Positions 1 to 6,330 of a stretch of 64,000 nt of DNA are shown in pieces; within the stretch, counting starts at the first letter, position 1; each line of letters opens with the position of its first letter. A program made the position numbers and the translations under genes. Where the stretch lies: NCBI RefSeq assembly GCF_001712755.1, contig NZ_MDKC01000036.1, forward strand, positions 124,001-188,000, written 5' to 3'. The DNA is from Gottfriedia luciferensis. GTDB taxonomy: Bacteria; Bacillota; Bacilli; Bacillales; Bacillaceae_G. A model generated the notes under the pieces. The model was not told where the DNA came from. It saw only the letters and a list, made by a program, of their open reading frames with translations, and did no database searches.

Positions 1-979
1 CTATTTCTAAGGCTTTTTCCTGATCATCATGCAATAAAGGTAATAAGGTTTCAGCAAATCGAGCAAGATTCCAGCCAGCCATTTTGGGTTGATTTCCATA
101 TGCATAACGACCTCGGAGATCAATAGAGCTAAATACAGTTGCTGGATCGTACGCATCCATGAATGCACATGGACCATAGTCAATTGTTTCACCGCTAATA
201 GTCATATTGTCAGTGTTCATTACACCATGTATAAAACCAACTAATTGCCATTTGATAATTAAGGAAGCTTGGCGCTTAATGACCCCTTGAAGTAATGAAA
301 GATATCGATTTGGATCATTTAGTTCAATTTCCGGATAATGCCTTTGGATTGTATAATCAGCTAGTTCTTGAAGTTCATTCACGCTACCCCATCTTGAAAC
401 ATACTGAAACGTACCAACACGTATATGACTAGCAGCAATTCGAGTCATAACTGCCCCAGGTAATCGAGTTTCACGCTGGATTTGTTCACCTGTCGTTACA
501 ACAGCAAGACTTCGTGTAGTTGGTATCTTTAGTGCATGCATCGCCTCACTAATAATGTATTCGCGAAGCATCGGGCCAAGTGCTGCACGACCATCACCAC
601 CCCTTGAATAAGGTGTTCTACCTGAACCTTTCAGTTGTACATCAAATCGCTCGTTTTTTGGAGTGATTTGTTCACCGAGTAATAATGCTCTTCCATCCCC
701 TAGCATATTAAAGTGTGCAAACTGATGTCCTGCATATGCTTGGGCAAGTGGCAATCCACCTTCTGGCACTTGATTCCCGGCAAAAACATTTACACTTTCT
801 TCGCTTTGAAGAGATTGAACATCTAGACCAAGTGATAATGCCACTGGTTTATTTAAAACAACTAATTTCGGTGAACTTACTGGATTTAAGTCTTGAGTAG
901 CAAAGAAGAATTCCGGTAATTTTGAATAACTATTATCAAAATTCCATCCTGCATCACTTTTTACATTTCCCTGTGTCAT
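1..979 (-). CDS. selO: Protein adenylyltransferase SelO (YdiU/UPF0061), N-terminal part; gene continues past the left edge
   Basis: Reading the minus strand from ATG at 979 gives one uninterrupted frame to position 1, about 326 codons, with no stop, so the C-terminal part lies outside the window. SelO is a pseudokinase-fold enzyme that transfers AMP from ATP to Ser/Thr/Tyr of target proteins. Visible family signatures are [11 protein letters not shown] near residue 90, [22 protein letters not shown] near 110-130, and [20 protein letters not shown] with the following FMD near 250-280, which is the Asn/Asp metal-binding region of SelO. A GGGGGATAAG ribosome binding site precedes the ATG. The vanZ terminator lies behind it, so it is a separate transcription unit. 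Confidence 0.93.
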   Translation of the reverse strand, partial: MTQGNVKSDAGWNFDNSYSKLPEFFFATQDLNPVSSPKLVVLNKPVALSLGLDVQSLQSEESVNVFAGNQVPEGGLPLAQAYAGHQFAHFNMLGDGRALLLGEQITPKNERFDVQLKGSGRTPYSRGGDGRAALGPMLREYIISEAMHALKIPTTRSLAVVTTGEQIQRETRLPGAVMTRIAASHIRVGTFQYVSRWGSVNELQELADYTIQRHYPEIELNDPNRYLSLLQGVIKRQASLIIKWQLVGFIHGVMNTDNMTISGETIDYGPCAFMDAYDPATVFSSIDLRGRYAYGNQPKMAGWNLARFAETLLPLLHDDQEKALEI

Positions 980-1151
980 CTTATCCCCCTTTTCCACTTT
1001 TTTCTTTTTTATTATTTACTCTCTACATATAACAAAAAAGAAATCGTTTTTCTATGATTTTGATTTCTCCATCCATTTCCCAGGTTAGTGTCTACTCCTC
1101 AACTTCAATATATTCTAACATTGAAGGAAAAAAGCAATTAGTTCTTATAAC

Positions 1152-1181
1152 AAAAAAACGGCTACTATACAGCTGCCGTTT
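1152..1181 (-). terminator. Intrinsic terminator of the van-type operon
   Basis: Inverted repeat AAACGGC (1156-1162) with GCCGTTT (1175-1181), followed on the minus strand by seven T (complement of A1152-1158). It sits about 30 bp after the vanZ stop, in the right orientation to end that operon before selO. Confidence 0.75.
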
Positions 1182-1212
1182 CTAGTATCGTTTTCTGTTT
1201 AAATCGAGGATT

Positions 1213-1764
1213 TTAAAATTCCTGTTTATCAACAATTTCTCTATCTTGGACACGGCTTGTTGTATTTACGATAAGTTTATTATAAACCTTATCACAAAGC
1301 TTGATCGCACAATAGCCAAGCAATCCTCCAGAGGTATTTAGTATTAAATCATCTACATCAAATATCCCTATCGAAAAAATAACCTGAAAGCTTTCTATGC
1401 ATAAACTAAAACTCAAAGAACTAATGAATACGCCTATGAATGATATCCCTCTATTTTTAGATAAAAATACAAGAAACATTCCAAATGGGATGAATGCTAC
1501 GATATTCCCAACCAAATTACTAAAATCAGGCCATGATGATAGACTCTGAATATTAATGGATATTGTTTTAAATGGGATAAGATTTCCCATTTTCAATTCG
1601 TTTATGAGATTAACAGGATTCCTGAGATTAGTCTGAAGTTGATACCATAAAAAGGATAGATCTCTCCAGCGGAATTTAAATAGAATGACTCTAATTAATG
1701 CATACATATAAAAGACAAATAGTGCTGAAACAAAAATTTTGTTCATTAATTTTATTATTTTCAT
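1213..1764 (-). CDS. vanZ: VanZ-family membrane protein
   Basis: 183 residues with about four hydrophobic membrane segments. VanZ-like proteins are small integral membrane proteins; the founding member raises teicoplanin resistance by an unknown mechanism. The pattern LVGNIVAFIPFGMFLVFL near residues 84-100, then SLCIESFQVIFSIGIFDVDDLILNTSGGLLG near 120-150, is typical of the family (N-x3-F-x-P-F-G and the D-x2-D-x3-N-x3-G block). The ATG overlaps the vanY stop by four bases (ATGA at 1764-1761), implying translational coupling. It is the last gene of the vanR-vanS-vanY-vanZ operon. Family assignment is firm; function as resistance protein is inference. Confidence 0.85.
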   Translation of the reverse strand: MKIIKLMNKIFVSALFVFYMYALIRVILFKFRWRDLSFLWYQLQTNLRNPVNLINELKMGNLIPFKTISINIQSLSSWPDFSNLVGNIVAFIPFGMFLVFLSKNRGISFIGVFISSLSFSLCIESFQVIFSIGIFDVDDLILNTSGGLLGYCAIKLCDKVYNKLIVNTTSRVQDREIVDKQEF

Positions 1765-2687
1765 TCTGCTATGCTACCTTCCTTAAGATTAGTATGATTT
1801 GAGCTGTTAAATACCGTCACAATCACACCATCCATATTGTTGCCTGATATTTCATAACGAAGATTGGTAGGCACATGAATGGTCGTATTTCTAGTAACAG
1901 GGTAATAAGATATCTCGAAATTTTGGCCATTTATAGTAGTAGAAATAGACTTTTGTTTTTTTAAGAAATCCAAATACTCTTCTAAAGAAAAATTCTTATT
2001 CTTCATAATCACACTATGTGGCAATCCAACATAGCGAATATGCCAAGGTTCATACTGAATGCCTGTAATTGCCGTTTTATCCTTTGGATAGCGTATGATA
2101 AAGCCATATTTCCAAGCATTTTTTTCTAACCACTTACCTTCAGGTGCCTCATTCATTTTCATTTTGGTAGAGCCTACATCAAGTGATAAACCCAAATTAT
2201 GTTCACTACGGCCCGCAGGCAAGGCATAGTCTGCTCCCATTTCATGATAAAGTGCATTTTGCTCATCAAAGTCTCGAAAGCCACTATTAATTGTAAAATG
2301 GCGAACCCCTTCTTTTTGAGCAGCAGTGATCATCTTCGCAAATTTACGGGCGACATCCTCTGACAATTCAATTTTCGTATCTAGTAATTCGTATCCATTT
2401 TTCAATTCTTTGTGAGTAAATAAGTTTACAACATCTGATTTTATACTTTCCTGGTGTACAGGATATTTTTTGTTTATTAGGAGTAAATTTCCTTTATAGA
2501 CCGATTCTTTAGTAATGCTCTTCTTTTGAAAACTTTCAGAAGTCTCTCCATTAACTAATTGGTCATTGTTAATTTTTTTATATGTTTGAATCTCTACTTT
2601 ATCTTGAAGCGACGTTTCTTTATTAACGAATGTAAAAATCAGGCAAATTACTAAAGCAACTAAAAATCCCCACTTCTTCATTTTCAC
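1761..2687 (-). CDS. vanY: VanY-type D-alanyl-D-alanine carboxypeptidase (M15B), membrane-anchored
   Basis: 308 residues. An N-terminal hydrophobic segment (about residues 5-21) without an obvious cleavage site suggests an anchored extracytoplasmic enzyme. The M15 zinc site is complete: SGFR at 135-138, S-E-H-N-L-G-L-S-L-D at 161-170 (His163 and Asp170 as zinc ligands) and E-P-W-H at 213-216 (catalytic Glu213, third ligand His216). These enzymes remove the terminal D-Ala from peptidoglycan pentapeptides; in van clusters this removes the vancomycin target. A C-terminal region of about 70 residues (240-308) has no motif I recognise. It follows vanS by 96 bp and is coupled to vanZ. Confidence 0.92.
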   Translation of the reverse strand: MKMKKWGFLVALVICLIFTFVNKETSLQDKVEIQTYKKINNDQLVNGETSESFQKKSITKESVYKGNLLLINKKYPVHQESIKSDVVNLFTHKELKNGYELLDTKIELSEDVARKFAKMITAAQKEGVRHFTINSGFRDFDEQNALYHEMGADYALPAGRSEHNLGLSLDVGSTKMKMNEAPEGKWLEKNAWKYGFIIRYPKDKTAITGIQYEPWHIRYVGLPHSVIMKNKNFSLEEYLDFLKKQKSISTTINGQNFEISYYPVTRNTTIHVPTNLRYEISGNNMDGVIVTVFNSSNHTNLKEGSIAE

Positions 2688-2783
2688 GTTCCTCCTAATT
2701 CTGATTGTTTCTAGAATAGGAAAAACTTTTTAAATAAAAAGTAGGGTAAACTTTAAATTTTTCTTAAATTCTTTATGAAACGT

Positions 2784-3896
2784 TTAAACTTTGTCAATTG
2801 GGATACGTTCCTGCGGTAATCGAACTTCAAATACAGTTCGGATTATACTACTTTCGGCTGTAATTGTTCCATTATGTTGCTCCACGATATTCTTTGCAAT
2901 AAATAAACCAAGACCTGTGCTATCTTCTTGATGAGTTCGTGCTTTGTCACCTGTATAAAACATATCAAAAAGATATGGAAGTTCCTCCGGAGGAATACAA
3001 TCCCCATAATTAACAACCTGAACAATCACTTCTTGCCCATCAACAAACCCGTTAATATCTACAAACTGACCATCATATCCATATCGATTTGCATTGGTTA
3101 ATAGATTTTCAAACACACGAGCTAACATCTCACCATCACCCAAAATAGGTAAATTAGGCAGAAGATTCATTCGAGCGATCAAATTATTTTTCTCAAAAAC
3201 AGGGTACAATTCTTCTTTTAGTTGAAAAAGTAGATCACTTAAATTAATTTGCCTTTTTTCAAGAGGTAACATGCCATAGTTCATTCTAGTTATTTCGAAT
3301 AATTCATCAATCAGTTTTTCTAAACGCTGAGATTTAGTAAAGGCAATCGTTAAAAAATGTTTGACTTGTTCCTTAGTTAACTTCTCATCCTTAAGGATTA
3401 AATCTAAATAACCTAACACAGAAGTTAGCGGGGTACGCAAATCATGTGCCAAATTTACAACTAATTGTTCTTTACTGTTTTCTGAAAAATCGCCTCTTTG
3501 TACGGCTTCTTCTAATTTTTCACTTGCTAGATTAATTGCTTTAGCAATATCTTCGAACTCATCATTTGACTGGATCGAAACCCGATGTTTAAAGTTCCCA
3601 CTAGCAAGATAATGAATCCCGTTTGATATTTCATTAAAATAAGTAGAATAGGGTTTAGTTAGTAAATAGAAAAACAATATCGAAAGTGGGATAAATAGAA
3701 ATAAAAAGAAGTTAACGTCTCCAATACTCTGTATGAATCGACGAAGCTGGGCTAAGGGATCACCATAACGAACCATCGTGTGATAATAAAGCTGTAATCC
3801 TTTAAAAATTATGTAAGTTATCATACTAGCCAGCGTCATACTTAAAGCAAATAATACGATGATTTTGGAGCGAAAACTGCGTATAATTTTATCCAT
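2784..3896 (-). CDS. vanS: VanS-like membrane sensor histidine kinase
   Basis: 370 residues. Two membrane segments (about 11-31 and 62-80) enclose a short extracytoplasmic loop of about 30 residues; a HAMP linker follows (about 80-133). The phosphoacceptor is His151 in the motif LAHDLRTPLTSVLGYL, and the ATPase domain shows an N box (NLLTNANRYGYDG) and a G box (STGLGLFIAKNIVEQHNG). The short sensor loop and the H box resemble VanS proteins of enterococci and Bacillales. It overlaps vanR by 8 bp, so the two are translated together. What it senses is not visible; glycopeptide or cell-wall stress is an inference from the neighbours. Confidence 0.88.
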   Translation of the reverse strand: MDKIIRSFRSKIIVLFALSMTLASMITYIIFKGLQLYYHTMVRYGDPLAQLRRFIQSIGDVNFFLFLFIPLSILFFYLLTKPYSTYFNEISNGIHYLASGNFKHRVSIQSNDEFEDIAKAINLASEKLEEAVQRGDFSENSKEQLVVNLAHDLRTPLTSVLGYLDLILKDEKLTKEQVKHFLTIAFTKSQRLEKLIDELFEITRMNYGMLPLEKRQINLSDLLFQLKEELYPVFEKNNLIARMNLLPNLPILGDGEMLARVFENLLTNANRYGYDGQFVDINGFVDGQEVIVQVVNYGDCIPPEELPYLFDMFYTGDKARTHQEDSTGLGLFIAKNIVEQHNGTITAESSIIRTVFEVRLPQERIPIDKV

Positions 3897-4590
3897 TAAA
3901 TGAATACCCCACTCCCCAAACCGTTTTGATTAACTTATTTTTCCGCTTATCTTCTCCGAGTTTTTTCCGCAAGGTGCGAATATGTACCATTACTGTATTA
4001 CCACCTTCAAAGTATGCATCACCCCAAACCTGCTGAAAAATATTTTCTACACTAAAAACTTTCTTTGGATGACTCGCTAGTAAATACAAAATATCAAACT
4101 CTTTCGGTGTTAGCTCGATGTTTTCACCATAATGCAAAACTGTCCGTTGATCAGGGGAAATCATTATTTCACCAAACTCCAAAAGAACTTTATGATCATC
4201 TACTTTCGGTTGATTCAACTTCATAAAGCGTCGCAATTGAGCATTCACACGTGCAACCAATTCAATGGGGGTAAATGGTTTTGTTATATAATCATCTGCT
4301 CCAATAACTAATCCATGTACTTTATCGAAATCAGATGTTTTAGCACTCAAAAATATTATTGGCATATTATGCCGCTCGCGAATGAGCCGAGTTACTTCAT
4401 ATCCATCCATTTTTGGCATCATTATATCCAATATCAACAAATCAATTGACCCGGTCTCGACTACACGGACAGCCTCCTGTCCATCCGAAACTTTAATAAC
4501 ATGATACCCTTCTTTTTCTAGATGTAAGGCTATGAGATCAGCAATCTCCTGTTCATCATCCGCTATTAAAATAGATATAGGTTTCAACAA
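3889..4590 (-). CDS. vanR: VanR-like OmpR-family response regulator
   Basis: 233 residues: receiver domain with acidic pair D11/D12, phosphoacceptor Asp55 in LLILDIMMPKMDG and conserved Lys in ITKPF, then an OmpR/PhoB winged helix ending in TVWGVGYSFNG. It should bind DNA upstream of its own operon. There is no ATG: two adjacent TTG codons lie at 4590-4588 and 4587-4585. AGGAGG (4601-4596) is five bases from the first and eight from the second, so the second TTG (protein one residue shorter) is the more natural start. It is the first gene of the vanR-vanS-vanY-vanZ operon. Confidence 0.9.
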   Translation of the reverse strand: MLKPISILIADDEQEIADLIALHLEKEGYHVIKVSDGQEAVRVVETGSIDLLILDIMMPKMDGYEVTRLIRERHNMPIIFLSAKTSDFDKVHGLVIGADDYITKPFTPIELVARVNAQLRRFMKLNQPKVDDHKVLLEFGEIMISPDQRTVLHYGENIELTPKEFDILYLLASHPKKVFSVENIFQQVWGDAYFEGGNTVMVHIRTLRKKLGEDKRKNKLIKTVWGVGYSFNG

Positions 4591-4818
4591 TTTTTCCTCC
4601 TATTTATCGTTACATTCAGTGGATGATTATCCAATTAAATATCCTAACGATGATTTCTCCCAAAGACTTAAATTAACATTTGCTGAGTTGTCCAATAAAT
4701 TGGGACTCTGTTTTATTTTCTATTATTTCCTCTTATTCTTCAAGAATATGGAACATTTTGAGAATAAAGCTAAACTTTTAAAAATTTCTTCTAACTAATG
4801 TCCTTGATCTTATACACA

Positions 4819-4856
4819 TAAAAAAACACCTCTTTAGATTATTACTTCTAAAGAGG
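4819..4856 (-). terminator. Intrinsic terminator of the quinone reductase gene
   Basis: Ten-base arms CCTCTTTAGA (4829-4838) and TCTAAAGAGG (4847-4856) with an 8-base loop, followed on the minus strand by a T run (complement of A-rich 4819-4826). It closely resembles the hairpin at 6267-6300, including the flanking TTTCTTC. Confidence 0.8.
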
Positions 4857-4924
4857 TATTTCTTCACGATTGTAGCTTTAAAATAAAGTTTGATCATAAA
4901 TATCTTACAAACCCACATCTTACG

Positions 4925-5530
4925 TTAACTTAAAAGAACCTGTTTTGACTCTATTTTTTTAAAATACTGGTAAACCTTTTCTAGTTTTTTCTTCTGTTTT
5001 CCATTAGGGCTCTCCATTTTACCGAATTCAAAAAACTTCACTTTGTTAATCCCTACAAATTGAAATAAAGCTCTTTTCATTAATATTTTATGAGCATTAT
5101 TTAACCAAAGAAGAGGATATTTCGCAGGCCCCTTCATGGTAGAGATACATACTACTGACTTTCCTTTTAACAGCCCCATGGGCAAAAGTCCCTTCTTATC
5201 TTTATAAGCAAAGTTTGATGCAAACATCTGATCAATGTAACCCAGCAGCATTGCTGGGGGTCGCCCCCACCAAATTGGATAGACAAGGACTAGTTGATCA
5301 GCCCATAATATTTGTTTCCTGTACTTTTCTAGGTCAGGATCACGATGCATATCACGTCTTCTTTTATTCTCATTAAATACCAGGAGAGGATTAAAGCCCT
5401 CTTCATATAAATCCAGCACCTGCAACTCCTTTATGTTTGTGTTTTCATTACATCCTTTGATGACGTTTTGTAAAAAAGAATAACATAAACTTTGGTGATT
5501 AGGGTGTGTGTAAATTATTAGGGTCTTCAT
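4925..5530 (-). CDS. NAD(P)H-dependent oxidoreductase, flavodoxin-like fold (quinone reductase / KefF-like)
   Basis: 201 residues of the Flavodoxin_2 family. The N-terminus MKTLIIYTHPNHQSLCYSF carries the FMN/FAD phosphate-binding loop, and LVLVYPIWWGRPPAMLLGYIDQ near residues 80-100 matches the active-site signature of NAD(P)H quinone oxidoreductases. These enzymes reduce quinones or azo compounds with two electrons in the cytosol. AAAGAGGTGG precedes the ATG. It is divergent from the marR gene at 5650; a 24-bp perfect palindrome at 5542-5565 lies just upstream of its start, so repression by that MarR protein, released by a quinone-like inducer, is likely. Exact substrate unknown. Confidence 0.85.
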   Translation of the reverse strand: MKTLIIYTHPNHQSLCYSFLQNVIKGCNENTNIKELQVLDLYEEGFNPLLVFNENKRRRDMHRDPDLEKYRKQILWADQLVLVYPIWWGRPPAMLLGYIDQMFASNFAYKDKKGLLPMGLLKGKSVVCISTMKGPAKYPLLWLNNAHKILMKRALFQFVGINKVKFFEFGKMESPNGKQKKKLEKVYQYFKKIESKQVLLS

Positions 5531-5541
5531 AGGCCACCTCT

Positions 5542-5565
5542 TTTAGTTATCAATTGATAACTAAA
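5542..5565. promoter_or_regulatory. 24-bp perfect palindrome, candidate MarR operator 1
   Basis: The arms TTTAGTTATCAA and TTGATAACTAAA form a perfect palindrome 12 bp upstream of the reductase ATG. MarR-family repressors bind such AT-rich palindromes with TTATCAA/TTGATAA half sites. Confidence 0.7.
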
Positions 5566-5587
5566 TCATAACACTTGCTCTTTTTAC

Positions 5588-5637
5588 TTGTCAATTGATA
5601 ATTGTATTTTGATAACTTTTTTGATATCTTATCAAAA
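5588..5637. promoter_or_regulatory. Two further MarR-like operator repeats
   Basis: TTGTCAATTGATAA (5588-5601) is a near copy of the palindrome core at 5542-5565. TTTTGATAA (5607-5615) and TTATCAAAA (5629-5637) form an inverted repeat with a 13-bp spacer, ending 12 bp before the marR ATG. Together they suggest that the regulator represses both divergent genes. Confidence 0.6.
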
Positions 5638-5649
5638 GAGGTGAATTTT

Positions 5650-6078
5650 ATGGACAATTCAGTACTTTTTTCTAAATGTGTATCATTCATAACTTCGGTG
5701 CATCGAGTAACGCATGAATTAACAAAAAACTCAAAATCCGGTTCAATCACACCAATTCAATATAAAATTCTTGAATATATAACGGTTAGTCAGCCCGTAA
5801 CTCCAAGTGAAATTAGTGATTGTCAGAATATATCGATGCCAAATACCAGTCGTGAATTGAAAAAGTTAAGCGAAAAAAATTTAATTGAAAAGATGAGTGA
5901 TCCTGCAGACCGACGAAAACAATTCATTCGTCTTACAGTGGAAGGAGAAGCCATGATGAGTGAATCCTTTAAGAGCTTAGAATCTCTTTTACTCTCTCGT
6001 ATACAAAATGCTTCGAAGGAAGATTTACGTGATATTGAGCATGCAATGGAAATCCTGCAAACAAAAGTGTTTTATTAA
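5650..6078 (+). CDS. MarR-family transcriptional regulator
   Basis: 142 residues when started at ATG 5650, which has AAGAGGTGA seven bases upstream; a longer frame starting at TTG 5602 has no ribosome binding site and would run through the operator repeats. The winged helix is clear: TPSEISDCQNISMPNTSRELKKLSEKNLIEK is the helix-turn-helix, followed by the wing SDPADRRKQFIRLTVEGEAMM with the conserved D-x-R-R. MarR dimers repress genes until a small phenolic or quinone ligand, or thiol oxidation, releases them. Cys residues occur near the N-terminus and in the HTH (DCQN), so redox sensing is possible. It probably regulates itself and the divergent oxidoreductase. Confidence 0.88.
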   Translation: MDNSVLFSKCVSFITSVHRVTHELTKNSKSGSITPIQYKILEYITVSQPVTPSEISDCQNISMPNTSRELKKLSEKNLIEKMSDPADRRKQFIRLTVEGEAMMSESFKSLESLLLSRIQNASKEDLRDIEHAMEILQTKVFY

Positions 6079-6097
6079 TAATAAAGAATCATGGAAC

Positions 6098-6121
6098 AAT
6101 AGCACTCAATTGAGTGCTATT
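6098..6121 (+). terminator. Probable terminator of marR
   Basis: Perfect 24-bp palindrome with arms AATAGCACTCAA and TTGAGTGCTATT, 20 bp after the marR stop. The following T-rich stretch is weak (CTATGTTTCTTTG), so termination efficiency is uncertain. Confidence 0.5.
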
Positions 6122-6266
6122 CTATGTTTCTTTGAGGTAAACAAAAAAAGACTTCAAACTGCTACCTAATGGAGGGTCTACCTCTTTATCAAAAATAGAT
6201 GTAACTCTACCCAGAACCACGCCCTTCTTTAATCCATTTGTCGATTTTAATTGTACTTTTAGACAT
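6122..6266 (-). pseudogene. Probable remnant of a TnsA-type transposon endonuclease
   Basis: From ATG 6266 the minus strand encodes MSKSTIKIDKWIKEGRGSG and then a TAG. After a frame change the same strand reads GRVTSIFDKEVDPPL and continues to a stop at 6122. The N-terminus of TnsA, the endonuclease of Tn7-like transposons, has the same order: basic start, (R/K)-x-IKEGRGxG, then about 15 residues later SxGR-x-x-R-I. The intervening YxPWL block is missing here, so this would be a deleted, frameshifted fragment. An AAAGGGG six bases before the ATG comes from the nrdJ terminator stem. The identification rests on one short motif. Confidence 0.4.
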
Positions 6267-6300
6267 AAAAAACCCCTTTAGATCATCACATCTAAAGAGG
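6267..6300 (-). terminator. Intrinsic terminator of nrdJ
   Basis: Arms CCCCTTTAGA (6273-6282) and TCTAAAGAGG (6291-6300), one G-U pair, 8-base loop, followed on the minus strand by a T run. It is about 30 bp after the nrdJ stop. Confidence 0.8.
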
Positions 6301-6330
6301 TCTTTCTTCAAAGCTATTTAAAATTTACTT

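Noticed and set aside
1213..4590. Full vancomycin resistance cluster
   Set aside because: vanH, vanA/B-type ligase and vanX are absent; resistance cannot be claimed.
4532..4798. Plus-strand frame antisense to vanR
   Set aside because: Mostly overlaps the vanR coding sequence and its leader; no ribosome binding site.
5602..5649. Longer MarR reading frame starting at 5602
   Set aside because: It starts at TTG without a ribosome binding site and would translate the operator repeats; ATG 5650 has AAGAGGTGA.
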